From Haloarcula pelagica (GTDB lineage: Archaea > Halobacteriota > Halobacteria > Halobacteriales > Haloarculaceae): a DNA stretch of 64,000 nucleotides. Position 1 is the first letter of the stretch. Every line of letters begins with the position of its first letter. This document shows, one piece after another, positions 16,421 to 24,933 of this stretch. The stretch spans positions 3,038,001-3,102,000 of the forward strand of contig NZ_CP126161.1 in assembly GCF_030127105.1 (NCBI RefSeq). Direction: 5' to 3'. The notes beneath the pieces were generated by a model. That model saw only the letters and a list, made by a program, of their open reading frames with translations, was not told the DNA's origin and did no database searches. A program made the translations under genes and the position numbers.

Positions 16421-18151
16421 TCAGATCGGCGTCAGCTTCCCGTCTTCGGGTTCGTAACAGCGGCCGCCCATCAGGGCGTCCTGGATGGCCTCCTCGACGG
16501 CCTCTGTGTCGGCGCCGTACCGCTCGACGACGGTCGACAGCACCGCCTCGCGGTCGGCACCGCCGCCGTCGTTGAGCTCCTCCATGACCTCCATGACCGC
16601 GTCTTCCAGGTCCACGTCTTCGGCTGGTTCGCCGCCGCTCTCGTCGCCGCCGACAGGCTCTTCCTCCGGCACCTCCTCGACCGTCCGGGCCGTCTCGTCG
16701 GCACCGGCGTCGGTCGCCGTCTCGGGGGTCTCGGCCGGCGCATCGCTCGTCGCGGCGTCGGTGTCGGGCTGGACGGACTCGCTACCGGCCGGCGCACCCG
16801 TCGAGTCGGGTGCGGAGTCGGCGTCGGCAGCACCGGCGGGTGCCCCCTGCTGGGCGGCCTCGGCGTCGGCCAGTTCCTCGGGGTCGGGCGTCTCGATGTC
16901 GGCCGCGCCGGGCTCTTCGACTTCGGACCCGCTCTGGAAGTCCGTGCCGAACTCGTCTTTGATCTCCTCGCGCTCCTCGTCGTCGAGTTCGAACTCCGAG
17001 TCGAACTCGCCGAGATCGTCGTCCGAGTCCGCCTCGACGGTCGTCGTCTCGCCGATGTCGTCGGCACCGGCCGGCGTCTCACCGGGGTCGCCCGCCGAGG
17101 GCTCGTCGGCCGTCGGCTCCGGGTCCGCCGGTTCTGTGGACGCCGCCGACGCGGACTCGGCCGCCGGTTCGTCGGCCGACTCGGCGGTCCCGGTGTCAGT
17201 ACCGAGGTCGGGTTCGTCGGTTGCCGACGCCGCGGTGTCGGCCTCGCGCTGCTGGCTCGCCGGTTCGGCGCTCGTCGCGTCGTCGGACTCCGATTCGAGT
17301 TCGGTGAGCGTCGCCTCCGCTTCGTCGCCGTCGGTGGGTTCGGCCGGGGCCTGCTCGGCCCCGCTCGCGTCGGACGCGTCGGCGTCGGCACTCACGGACG
17401 GTTCGGCCGCGTCGAACTCCGTCGCCGCGAGGACCGGGACGGGGTCGTCACCGCCCTCGCCCGGCGACAGCGTCAGCGTCCCGGCCTCGTCCTGTTCGCC
17501 CGCGACGACGCGGGCGGCGTCAAGCGAGAGGTCCCGGAGCGCCTGGAGGTAGTCCCCGGTCGTCCCGTAGTGGTCCAGCGCGAGCGTGACGCCGGCGGCG
17601 TCGGCCTCGGAGACGCCCTGGTCGAGCAGCGCTTGCCGGAGGGCGTCGCCGGCCAGCCCGGTCTCTTTCGCGCCGGCCATCCGGCCGGTCCGATCCAGCG
17701 TCTGTTCCGTGGCTTGGACGACCCAGCGGTCCCGCGTGTCGGCGTCGACCTCGCTGATACTCTCCGGGCGGACCGACGTGAACACGCGGTCGCCGTCCTC
17801 GGGTTCGAAAGTCCGCGCCTTCCCGGTGACAGCGACGAACAGCGGCGGCGTCGCCGCCTCCAGGAAGGCCAGTTCGTCGGGCTGGTACTGGCCGGCGTAG
17901 ACGACGAAGGCGCCGGTCGGATCGACGACACGGGCTCGCAGGACCTCCTCGTTGACCTGTTCGATCTCGGTGAGGACGCCGACGACGAACAGGCGATTCA
18001 CGCGTGCGCCCGTGGGAGTGACGACGTAGTTGGGCGCCCGCTCCTCGTCGGACTCGGAGTACGAGAAGTCGGCGTCGTCGAACTCCGCGGCGAACAGGCG
18101 GTGGGCGACCTCGCGGGTCCCCGCGCCGCTGTCGTCCTCGGACTCGCTCAT
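16421..18151 (-). CDS. rpap1: RPA-associated protein (Rpap, COG3390) with a very long acidic linker
   Basis: A 576-residue protein. Residues ~1-215 form the OB-fold-containing Rpap domain (VVTPTGARVNRLFVVGVL, RVVDPTGAFVVYAGQY). Residues ~235-510 are low-complexity and made almost only of Asp, Glu, Ser, Ala, Pro and Thr. The last ~60 residues return to a folded winged-helix-like segment (VMEVMEELNDGGGADREAVLSTVVERY). Rpap proteins bind the cognate RPA and are needed with it for ssDNA protection. Its ATG overlaps the RPA stop (ATGA), indicating translational coupling. The linker is the longest disordered stretch in the window. Confidence 0.88.
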   Translation of the reverse strand: MSESEDDSGAGTREVAHRLFAAEFDDADFSYSESDEERAPNYVVTPTGARVNRLFVVGVLTEIEQVNEEVLRARVVDPTGAFVVYAGQYQPDELAFLEAATPPLFVAVTGKARTFEPEDGDRVFTSVRPESISEVDADTRDRWVVQATEQTLDRTGRMAGAKETGLAGDALRQALLDQGVSEADAAGVTLALDHYGTTGDYLQALRDLSLDAARVVAGEQDEAGTLTLSPGEGGDDPVPVLAATEFDAAEPSVSADADASDASGAEQAPAEPTDGDEAEATLTELESESDDATSAEPASQQREADTAASATDEPDLGTDTGTAESADEPAAESASAASTEPADPEPTADEPSAGDPGETPAGADDIGETTTVEADSDDDLGEFDSEFELDDEEREEIKDEFGTDFQSGSEVEEPGAADIETPDPEELADAEAAQQGAPAGAADADSAPDSTGAPAGSESVQPDTDAATSDAPAETPETATDAGADETARTVEEVPEEEPVGGDESGGEPAEDVDLEDAVMEVMEELNDGGGADREAVLSTVVERYGADTEAVEEAIQDALMGGRCYEPEDGKLTPI

Positions 18152-19425
18152 GGCTGGGCCTCCCGGAGCAGCGCGCTCGCACGCTCGGCCGGATCGTCGT
18201 CGGCCTCGGCGAACGTGTCGGCGTTGAGGTTGGCGCCGTACTCGTCGACCGACAGCGAGCCCCGGACGACGTACTCACGGCCGACGACACGCTGGGCGAT
18301 CCGGTCTGCGACGACCTCTTTGTCCATGGCGTCCCGGGCGTGGTCGCGGGCGTCGTCGAGGTCACCGCCGTAGATCTGAGCGGTGAGGTCGTCGCCCAGG
18401 ATGACGGTCACCGTCCCGGTGCCGTCGTCGAGGATGGCTTTCGTCCGCAGGTCGTCCTCGCCCTCGACGGCGCCGTGGGAGCGACACTGGCCGTTCTGGA
18501 TGACCCGGCCACACTCGGGACAGCGCTCGATCAGGCCCGAGCCGTCACGAATCTCGATGACGTTGCCGGTCAGTTCCACGTCGAAGAGGCCGCCGCTCTC
18601 GACTGCCTCGCGGATCGGCAGTCGCGGCGCGTCGTCTGCCACCTCGACTGGTGTCGACAGGGGCGTCACCGTCGAGAACTCCGAGACGTTCACCGACGGC
18701 GCGCCCCGGAACTCCCGGACGAACGTCTCCTCGATCCGGACCGACGCGCCCGCCTCGATGGCGTCGTGTGGGTCCCAGTCGGTAAACGGGAGCCGGCCGC
18801 TCCCGTCGCCGAGGACGCCGCTGAGGATCGTCGTCTCCCCGTCCCGGCCGTCGATGACTTTCTGCTCGCACTCCAGTACCAGGACCTCGACGGTGACACC
18901 GCGGTCGCCCGGCTCCAGGGCCGAAAGCGTCGCCTCGCCGCCGACCTCGGCGTCGATATCGAGCCTCTCGTCGACGACGCTGGCGTTGGTGCTCTCTCCG
19001 AGGTTCAGTTCCGGGTGGCCGTCCCACTCCCGGACGCCGGCGTTGCCGAACTGGACGGTCTGGCCGGGTTCGAGGTCGCCGTCGAACCCGTCCCAGGCGG
19101 TATAGGAGATCCGGCCGGTCTCGTCGGCCAGTTCGCCCTCGCGGATGACGTGTTGTTCGCCGTTGTACTGGATCGACCGGCGCCCGGTGGTGAGGACGAC
19201 AGCGGTCACAGTGACGTTGGAGTCGTCGGTCGTGACCTCGCCGATCGCCTTGCTCGACGGGGCACCCCCGTCGGTGTCGCCGTCGCCGTACTTCCGCCTG
19301 AGGCTCTGTTTGGCCTCGTCCATCGGGACCGAGTAGTTCACCAGGTTCTCCAGGTCGCGTTTGACCTCCTCTTTGTCGACGCCGAGGTCGGAGGCGAGTT
19401 CCTCGGCATGAGCTTCGAGAGACAT
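18148..19425 (-). CDS. rpa1: Replication protein A (single-strand DNA-binding), Rpa1-type
   Basis: A 425-residue ssDNA-binding protein with an N-terminal helical region (MSLEAHAEELASDLGVDKEE) and three OB folds (about 65-165, 170-280 and 285-400). The third contains a CxxC...CxxH zinc motif (CPECGRVI, CRSHG, about 312-326), typical of haloarchaeal Rpa1. It coats single-stranded DNA in replication and repair with the downstream Rpap. The start is taken at 19425; the open frame extends further upstream but with arginine-rich shadow composition. It is the first gene of the rpa-rpap-rpe operon. Confidence 0.9.
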   Translation of the reverse strand: MSLEAHAEELASDLGVDKEEVKRDLENLVNYSVPMDEAKQSLRRKYGDGDTDGGAPSSKAIGEVTTDDSNVTVTAVVLTTGRRSIQYNGEQHVIREGELADETGRISYTAWDGFDGDLEPGQTVQFGNAGVREWDGHPELNLGESTNASVVDERLDIDAEVGGEATLSALEPGDRGVTVEVLVLECEQKVIDGRDGETTILSGVLGDGSGRLPFTDWDPHDAIEAGASVRIEETFVREFRGAPSVNVSEFSTVTPLSTPVEVADDAPRLPIREAVESGGLFDVELTGNVIEIRDGSGLIERCPECGRVIQNGQCRSHGAVEGEDDLRTKAILDDGTGTVTVILGDDLTAQIYGGDLDDARDHARDAMDKEVVADRIAQRVVGREYVVRGSLSVDEYGANLNADTFAEADDDPAERASALLREAQP

Positions 19426-19510
19426 CGCCCGAGGGTTCGACGGCGCCGGTGAAAAGGGTTTGTGGGAGGCTTCCAGCGGCGGCGACGTGTCACTCAGTCT
19501 ACCTCCGGCC

Positions 19511-19667
19511 GGTATTTTTATTCGGCGGACCGACGCATGGCATACCATGGGTATCGGTCGCGTCAACCACGGTATCCGGAGCACCGTCGGCAGGGAGACG
19601 GCCGCCGGGCCGGCTTGTCGGCCGACAGTTCGCGCTGCTATCGATCTGGCAATCCGGGTGTGGTGAC
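19511..19667 (+). promoter_or_regulatory. TATA-like box and short leaderless ORF before the 19668 gene
   Basis: GGTATTTTTA at 19511-19520 is a good archaeal TATA box. About 30 bases downstream lies ATG 19547, opening a 39-codon ORF (MGIGRVNHGIRS...) that stops at 19664-19666, one base before the GTG of the next gene. The ORF is basic, unlike genuine haloarchaeal proteins, so it may be a translated leader and not a functional protein. GC-rich inverted segments (ggccgccgggccgg) also lie here. Confidence 0.4.
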
Positions 19668-20120
19668 GTGGGCGGCGTCTTCGGCTCGAAACCGTCGGAC
19701 GCACACGTGGTCTGGCGGAGCGGACGCGACGACGACGGCGTGAAACAGTTCGACTTCGAGTACCTCCGGCTGTGGGCGGCGCACTTCGGCGTCGACTACG
19801 AGCAGTGGGAGCGGGTGGACCACGAACGCGCCGACGAGCCACGGACCCAGCACGCCTGTGTGTTCCACTGGGCGGAGACCGGCGGACAGGAGTTCTCTCT
19901 CGGTGGGGCCGACTGGAGCATGGGGTCCCAGGAGAAGCCCCGGACGTTCATCGAGATCGACGAAGCGGGGATGGGACGGTTCAAAGGGTGGGCCAGTGAA
20001 GCCGTCCTCGATATCGACGAACTCGTGCTCGACGGGACGACCTGCCGGCTCAGGACCGCCGACGGCACACGGAAGGCGCTTGACGTGAGCAAACTCACGA
20101 CGGAACCGTCGCGGACGTAA
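19668..20120 (+). CDS. Uncharacterised haloarchaeal protein (beta-rich, acidic)
   Basis: About 150 residues from a GTG at 19668; the start is uncertain because no in-frame ATG with acidic sequence is available. The body is convincingly haloarchaeal and folded: FEYLRLWAAHFGVDYEQWERVD, HACVFHWAETGGQEFSL, PRTFIEIDEAGMGRFKGW, LDGTTCRLRTADGTRKALD. I do not recognise the family. It lies between the divergent rpa operon and the ArfC gene; only 38 bases separate it from ArfC. An upstream frameshift or an unusual start could explain the missing N-terminus. Confidence 0.6.
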   Translation: MGGVFGSKPSDAHVVWRSGRDDDGVKQFDFEYLRLWAAHFGVDYEQWERVDHERADEPRTQHACVFHWAETGGQEFSLGGADWSMGSQEKPRTFIEIDEAGMGRFKGWASEAVLDIDELVLDGTTCRLRTADGTRKALDVSKLTTEPSRT

Positions 20121-20158
20121 CCGAAACCCGTTTTCCCTCGAAGCGTCTCCCAGCGGGT

Positions 20159-20818
20159 ATGCACGTCGTCGTCAACGCCGCCATGAGCGCGGACGGCAAG
20201 CTCTCCTCCCGGCGTCGCGAACAGATCGCCATCTCCGGAGCGGACGACTTCGACCGTGTCGATCGACTCCGCGCGGACAGCGACGCCGTCATGGTCGGCG
20301 TCGGGACGGTACTGGCCGACGACCCGTCGCTGACTGTCGACGATCCCGATCGGCAGGCGGCCCGAACGAGCGAGGGCAAGCCCGCCAACCCCGCCCGCGT
20401 CGTCGCCGACTCGCGAGTCCGGACGCCGCCGGACGCACGGCTGCTCGACGACCAGGCGGCGACCTACCTGCTGGTCAGCGAGGCCGCGCCGACGGACTTC
20501 ATCGAGGAGATGGAGGAGGCCGGCGCCTACGTCATCGCGACCGGCGAGGACCGGGTCGACCTGACCACGGCGCTGGCGAAGCTCGAAGGCGAAGGGGTCG
20601 ATCAGCTCATGGTCGAAGGCGGCGGCGAACTCATCGCCGGCCTCTTCGCGGAGGGGCTGGTCGACGAACTGTCGGTGTTCGTCGGCCCCACGATCATCGG
20701 CGGGCGGGACGCGCCGACACTGGCGGACGGCGACGGGTTCGTCGAGGAGTTCCCGGCGCTGACACTCCAGTCGGTCGAGCGCGTCGACGACGGTGTCTTG
20801 CTCCGCTGGACCGTCTGA
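20159..20818 (+). CDS. arfC: 2,5-diamino-6-(ribosylamino)-pyrimidinone 5'-phosphate reductase (ArfC/RibD-C type)
   Basis: A 219-residue RibD C-terminal-type reductase: MHVVVNAAMSADGKLSS at the N-terminus, RADSDAVMVGVGTVLADDPSLTV (about 38-60), LMVEGGGELI (NADPH/substrate site, about 152-161) and a C-terminal SVFVGPTIIGGRDAPTL. It reduces the ribosyl side chain to ribityl in archaeal riboflavin/F420 biosynthesis. It is a stand-alone reductase without the deaminase half found in bacterial RibD, as in other archaea. The ATG at 20159 leaves a leader too short for an SD. Confidence 0.88.
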   Translation: MHVVVNAAMSADGKLSSRRREQIAISGADDFDRVDRLRADSDAVMVGVGTVLADDPSLTVDDPDRQAARTSEGKPANPARVVADSRVRTPPDARLLDDQAATYLLVSEAAPTDFIEEMEEAGAYVIATGEDRVDLTTALAKLEGEGVDQLMVEGGGELIAGLFAEGLVDELSVFVGPTIIGGRDAPTLADGDGFVEEFPALTLQSVERVDDGVLLRWTV

Positions 20819-20852
20819 TCGGTGTCCGCGGATAGACAGTAGAATCCGCTTT

Positions 20853-21140
20853 TCAGTGGTCGTGCCCGGTCAGTTCGCCGAAGGAGGCACCGAACCGCTC
20901 CTCGAAGAGCTCCAGCGTACTCTCCTCCAGGGCGGCGATCTCGTCGTCGACTTCGCCCTGCCCGTGGTGGACGGCCCCGTGGATCCGCTGGGCCAGGCCG
21001 AACATCGCGATGTCGCCCACGACCTGCGGGTCGGTCTCGTCGGGTTGTTCGCGGAGGATCTCCAGCAGGCCGCTGGGGACGGTCAGTTCGTCGGTCGCGT
21101 CGGCTGTCTCGATAGTGAGTGTGACAGTGTCGGATGCCAT
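20853..21140 (-). CDS. Small conserved haloarchaeal protein of unknown function
   Basis: A 95-residue acidic protein: a beta-rich N-terminus (DTVTLTIETADATDELTVPSG) followed by helices (LLEILREQPDETDPQVVGDIAMFGLAQRIHGAVHHGQGEVD and EESTLELFEERFG). The start at 21140 is chosen since codons further upstream are antisense to other features and arginine-rich. It lies downstream of trxB on the same strand, 64 bases away. No function is proposed. Confidence 0.65.
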   Translation of the reverse strand: MASDTVTLTIETADATDELTVPSGLLEILREQPDETDPQVVGDIAMFGLAQRIHGAVHHGQGEVDDEIAALEESTLELFEERFGASFGELTGHDH

Positions 21141-21204
21141 GGAATTCTGTTGGCGGACCGGACGGAAGGGTCTATCGGGTTCGTGTTCGGCGGTGACCGC
21201 GCCG

Positions 21205-22242
21205 TCAGTCGTCGGCTTCCGCGGCGGCCTCGGCCGCCGCGTCGACCTCGTCTTCGAGGTAGTCGTCGGCGTCCAGCGCCGCCTTCGACCCCATCCCCGC
21301 AGCCGTGACGGCCTGCTGGTAGTGGTAGTCGACGACATCGCCCGCGCCGAACAGCCCCGGAACGTCCGTCGCCGTCTGTCCGCCGCCCTTGCCGCCCTTG
21401 GCGACGATGTAGCCGGTGTCGTCCAGTTGGACGCCGGTATCTGCGAGGTAGTCGGTGTTGGGCGTGTGCCCGATCGCCATGAACACTGCACCCACGTCGA
21501 AGTCGAACGTCTCCGTGTCGGGGTCGTCTAAGTTCTCGGAGGGGTAGCCCGTCTCGTTTCGCGCGAGGGTGACGTGGTCGACGCCGTCCTCGGCCGAGCC
21601 GTGGATCTCCAGCAACTCGGTGTTGCGCATGATCTCGATGTCGCCCGAGTCGACTTTCTTCTGTACCTTGTCGATCCAGTAGTCCTCCGCGCGGAACTCC
21701 TCGCGGCGGTGGGCCAGGTAGACGGTGTCGGCGAACTTCGTCAGGAAGTGGGCCTCCTCGAAGGCGGCGTCGCCGCCGCCGACGACGAGCATGTCCTCGC
21801 CGCGGAAGAACGCGCCGTCACAGGTCGCACACGTCGAGACGCCGTAGCCCATCAGGTCGTCCTCGCCGGGGACGCCCAGCGTCCGGGCGCTCGCACCGGA
21901 GGCCGCGATGAACGCGTCGCAGGTGTAGACGGTTCCGTCACGCAGTTCCACCCGGAAGGGGCGGTCGCTGTCGTCGATTGCCGTGACGATCCCGTGCTCG
22001 ATCTCGGTGCCGAACCGCTCGGCCTGCTCTTTCATCCGGTTGATGAGGTCCGGCCCCGACAATCCCTCGGGGAAGCCGGGGTAGTTCTCGACTTCGCTGG
22101 TCAGGGTGAGCTGTCCGCCCGGTTCGTCACCCTCCAGGACGAGCGGGTCGTTGTTCGAGCGCGCGGCGTAGATGGCGGCTGTCAGTCCGGCGATACCCGA
22201 TCCGGCGACGATGAGGCGCCGGTGTTCTGGCGAATCTGTCAT
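21205..22242 (-). CDS. trxB: Thioredoxin reductase (FAD/NAD(P)H)
   Basis: A 345-residue flavoprotein with the FAD-binding GSGIAGLTAAIYAAR (about residues 13-27), redox-active CATCDGAFF (CxxC, about 137-145), the NAD(P)H-binding VVGGGDAAFEEA (about 152-163) and the C-terminal FAD motif GLFGAGDVVD. It reduces thioredoxin or a similar disulfide partner. The acidic Ala/Glu/Asp tail is a halophilic extension. A TATA-like element (cgtatttatttt read on the plus strand, 22265-22276) lies about 27 bases before the ATG, so the mRNA is probably leaderless. Confidence 0.92.
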   Translation of the reverse strand: MTDSPEHRRLIVAGSGIAGLTAAIYAARSNNDPLVLEGDEPGGQLTLTSEVENYPGFPEGLSGPDLINRMKEQAERFGTEIEHGIVTAIDDSDRPFRVELRDGTVYTCDAFIAASGASARTLGVPGEDDLMGYGVSTCATCDGAFFRGEDMLVVGGGDAAFEEAHFLTKFADTVYLAHRREEFRAEDYWIDKVQKKVDSGDIEIMRNTELLEIHGSAEDGVDHVTLARNETGYPSENLDDPDTETFDFDVGAVFMAIGHTPNTDYLADTGVQLDDTGYIVAKGGKGGGQTATDVPGLFGAGDVVDYHYQQAVTAAGMGSKAALDADDYLEDEVDAAAEAAAEADD

Positions 22243-22264
22243 TGGACGGATTACTGCCGGCCGG

Positions 22265-22276
22265 CGTATTTATTTT
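22265..22276 (-). promoter_or_regulatory. TATA box of trxB
   Basis: Read on the minus strand this is AAAATAAATACG, an A/T island in GC-rich sequence. It is centred about 28 bases before the trxB ATG at 22242, which places transcription start at or next to the start codon. Confidence 0.6.
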
Positions 22277-22413
22277 GCGCTGTCGTGCCCGACTCGTCCA
22301 GCGACCCCGTGGTGAGTGGTCACGAGTCACGCGCTAGGTGGATGTCGAGGGGACTGTTTCAGCACGCCGGACGGAGTCGCAACGCCCAGGGCAGTGGGCC
22401 GCGAACGGCGGGT

Positions 22414-22698
22414 ATGGCCGCCGACCTGGACGAGAAGACCGACCGCTACGAGGGACTGCTCGCCGAGGCCGTCGACGCGGCGGAGATCGCGCCGCCGGAG
22501 GGGACACCGATGCACGACGGCGCACAGGAGTGTGAAGAGATGGCACGGTCCTACCTCGAAGACGGGCGCCACTTCCGGGAGAACGACGATCCGGTCAACG
22601 CCCTGGCGGCGTTCTCCTACGGGCACGCGTGGCTCGATGCCGGGGCCCGGATCGGGCTGTTCGACGTTCCGGAAGAGGGTCACCTGTTCACGCAGTGA
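22414..22698 (+). CDS. DUF357 family protein
   Basis: A 94-residue helical protein with the DUF357 pattern: YEGLLAEAVDAAEI, then ECEEMARSYLEDGRHFRENDDPVNALAAFSYGHAWLDAGARIGLF. The NDDPVNALAAFSYGHAWLDA segment is the family core. The domain is archaeal and of unknown biochemical role. The ATG at 22414 is taken; upstream codons in the same frame are non-acidic. It stands in its own short unit ahead of the wHTH gene. Confidence 0.75.
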   Translation: MAADLDEKTDRYEGLLAEAVDAAEIAPPEGTPMHDGAQECEEMARSYLEDGRHFRENDDPVNALAAFSYGHAWLDAGARIGLFDVPEEGHLFTQ

Positions 22699-22757
22699 CA
22701 GCCCCGAGCGGCTTCCATGCGGTGGTCTTACGTAGCTACCGCGAGAGCAACTGAACG

Positions 22758-23033
22758 ATGGAGGCCGTCCTATGGTACGTGCTGACGAGTACGCGGGGCG
22801 GCGAGAACCGCATCCGTATCCTTCGTACCATCGACGAGCGGCCACGCAACGCCAACAAACTGGCCGAGAAATTGGATCTGGACTACAAGACGGTCCGACA
22901 CCACCTCGACGTACTGGCGGAAAACGACATCGTCGCCGACAGCGGTGACGACTACGGGGCCGTCTATCTGCCCTCCGACCGTGTCCGGAACTACTGGGAC
23001 ACGGTCGAGGAGATCATGGAGACAGTGGAGTGA
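22758..23033 (+). CDS. Winged-helix transcriptional regulator (ArsR-like)
   Basis: A 91-residue wHTH protein: STRGGENRIRILRTIDERPRN, helix-turn-helix ANKLAEKLDLDYKTVRHHLDVLAENDIV, then a wing DSGDDYGAVYLPSDR and a short C-terminal helix. It has no effector domain and no metal-binding cysteines. Similar minimal regulators in haloarchaea sit directly before a small membrane protein, as here (23088), so the two may work together. The target is unknown. Confidence 0.8.
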   Translation: MEAVLWYVLTSTRGGENRIRILRTIDERPRNANKLAEKLDLDYKTVRHHLDVLAENDIVADSGDDYGAVYLPSDRVRNYWDTVEEIMETVE

Positions 23034-23087
23034 CTATGGCTGAATTTGGGAAAGAGTATATCCGCGGAAACCGGCAAAGGTGGAGTA

Positions 23088-23393
23088 ATGGTCGTCTGGG
23101 TTGACCTCGCACGAGTCGCGGTTGTCGTCAACATGGCGTTGTTGGCGTCGCTGATCTTCGTGTGGGGCCGTAACTACTACAGGCTCCGGTCGAAACACAC
23201 GCTCGGCCCGCTCCTGTTTGCCGTGTTGTTGTTCGGCGAGAACGCCCTGGCGCTGTACTTCTATCTCCTCGACCCGCTGCTGTCGGTGTGGTTTAGTTCG
23301 CAGGTCCCCGCCCCGGCCTGGCAGGGGATGATCGCCCTGCACGTCCTGGAGAGCGTGGCACTGGCCGTCCTCGCTCTGGTGACCTGGGACTGA
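23088..23393 (+). CDS. Small membrane protein paired with the wHTH regulator
   Basis: A 101-residue protein with three hydrophobic segments (about 6-26, 36-57 and 80-100). The start is ATG 23088, preceded by GGTGGAG and by a TATA-like gagtatatcc at about 23053-23062. It follows the wHTH gene by 54 bases. No family function is known to me. Confidence 0.65.
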   Translation: MVVWVDLARVAVVVNMALLASLIFVWGRNYYRLRSKHTLGPLLFAVLLFGENALALYFYLLDPLLSVWFSSQVPAPAWQGMIALHVLESVALAVLALVTWD

Positions 23394-23730
23394 CCGCACA
23401 CGCCGGACAGCGGTCGGGCAAAAAGCGCACAAAACTGCCTCGTTCGACTGCACCGAGAGATCGGTGCTGGCGTGTTCGTTCGTCGGATCTTCCGGACCAG
23501 TTCTATGATACCAGTACGCATGGAAACTGCGAAAATCGTGCAGAATACCCTCGATCGAGTGTCGTGAGCCCGGTCAAGATCCTGCCGAGTTATCGCTATG
23601 TCGTGGTTGGTGTATTGGCTGTACAGTGCACAACAGCGAAAGCTTTATATAGTTTTCTACCTAACTAAAGGTAACGAGAACCCCGAAAGGGATATCCACC
23701 GTTCTGCACCCACCAGGACGAATCAGTACC
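23394..23730. other. Intergenic region with the TFB promoter and 5' leader
   Basis: No convincing gene is seen here. A strong TATA box, CTTTATATAG, lies at 23643-23652. Transcription should then start near 23675, leaving an unusually long leader of about 55 bases before the TFB ATG at 23731; the leader contains an aaccccgaaaggg stretch. The remainder (23394-23640) is lower in GC than its surroundings and contains only very short ORFs, for instance a 14-codon one at 23520. Confidence 0.6.
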
Positions 23731-24699
23731 ATGAGTGAGACAAAGACGACTACCAACACCCGATCCCGAGAACGCGTAGAGCCCGAGCAGCGAGAGCACG
23801 AACAGGAAGACACCTGTCCGGAGTGTGGCGGCGACCTCGTCACCGATACCGAACACGGCGAGACAGTCTGTGGAGACTGTGGCCTGGTCGTCGAGGAAGA
23901 CGAGATCGACCGCGGCCCCGAGTGGCGTGCCTTCGACTCCTCGGAGAAAGACAGGAAGTCCCGCGTCGGTGCCCCGACGACGAACATGATGCACGACAAG
24001 GGACTCTCGACCAACATCGGCTGGCAGAACAAGGACGCCTACGGGCGGTCCCTCTCGGCCGAGCAGCGCCAGAAGATGCAGCGCCTGCGCACCTGGAACG
24101 AACGGTTCCGCACGCGTGACTCGAAAGAGCGCAACCTCAAACAGGCCCTGGGCGAGATCGACCGCATGGCCTCGGCGCTGGGGCTGCCCCAGAACGTGCG
24201 TGAGACCGCAAGCGTCATCTACCGACGGGCGCTCAGCGAGGACCTGCTCCCCGGCCGCTCGATCGAGGGCGTCGCGACCTCCGCGCTGTACGCCGCCGCA
24301 CGGATGGCCGGCAGTCCGCGCTCGCTCGACGAGATGGCGAGGGTCTCCCGCGTCGACAAGATGGAGCTCACGCGGACGTACCGATACATCGTCCGTGAAC
24401 TGAACCTGGAGGTCCAGCCCGCCGACCCCGAGCACTACCTGCCGCGGTTCGTCTCGGACTTAGACCTCAGCGACGAGACCGAACGCCGTGCCCGGCAACT
24501 CGTCGAGAACGCCCGTAAAGGCGGGTTGCTCTCAGGGAAATCGCCGGTCGGCCTAGCGGCTGCCGCGGTGTACGCGGCGGCACTGCTGACCAACGAGAAG
24601 GTGACCCAGAGCGAGGTCAGCGAGGTGGCGAACATCTCCGAAGTCACCATCCGAAACCGCTACAAGGAACTGCTGGAAGCCGAGGATCTGTCGGCCTGA
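23731..24699 (+). CDS. tfb: Transcription initiation factor TFB
   Basis: A 322-residue TFIIB homologue. The N-terminal zinc ribbon has CPECGGDLV (C29, C32) and CGDCGLVV. The B-finger/linker GPEWRAFDSSEKDRKSRVGAP follows, then two cyclin repeats (about 125-215 and 220-315; for example SVIYRRALSEDLLPGRSIEGV and GLAAAAVYAAALLTNEKVTQ). It recruits RNA polymerase to TBP-bound promoters. Haloarchaea carry several TFBs; nothing here says which paralogue this is. Length and order are standard. Confidence 0.96.
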   Translation: MSETKTTTNTRSRERVEPEQREHEQEDTCPECGGDLVTDTEHGETVCGDCGLVVEEDEIDRGPEWRAFDSSEKDRKSRVGAPTTNMMHDKGLSTNIGWQNKDAYGRSLSAEQRQKMQRLRTWNERFRTRDSKERNLKQALGEIDRMASALGLPQNVRETASVIYRRALSEDLLPGRSIEGVATSALYAAARMAGSPRSLDEMARVSRVDKMELTRTYRYIVRELNLEVQPADPEHYLPRFVSDLDLSDETERRARQLVENARKGGLLSGKSPVGLAAAAVYAAALLTNEKVTQSEVSEVANISEVTIRNRYKELLEAEDLSA

Positions 24700-24753
24700 G
24701 ACGTGTCCCACAGCAACCTTTTTCACCCCTCCAACTGTGTGTGACTAACACAC

Positions 24754-24933
24754 ATGGAGGAAGCGTATGTCCGGTTGCTCTGTCCGGAATGTAAGAAAGA
24801 CTGGGAGTCGACGCCAAGCGAACTGCCACGTCACGACACCGTGTTTCACTGTCCGAACTGTCACGCGAGCCGGCGGCTCGCCGAGTTCACCCGGACAGAT
24901 CGCGACCTCGGGACGCTGAAACGGCTCCAGTAG
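24754..24933 (+). CDS. Short zinc-ribbon protein
   Basis: A 59-residue protein with two CxxC knuckles, LLCPECKKDWES and FHCPNCHASRR, and a basic/acidic C-terminus. It belongs to the many haloarchaeal small zinc-finger proteins of unknown function. It starts at the ATG at 24754 after a T-rich stretch that may terminate the tfb transcript (aacctttttc, 24715-24724). Its stop is immediately adjacent to the stop of the convergent aIF2-beta gene. Confidence 0.75.
   Translation: MEEAYVRLLCPECKKDWESTPSELPRHDTVFHCPNCHASRRLAEFTRTDRDLGTLKRLQ

Noticed and set aside
16361-18373. A 670-codon plus-strand open frame
   Set aside because: Shadow of rpap; Gly/Arg-rich and with no domain.
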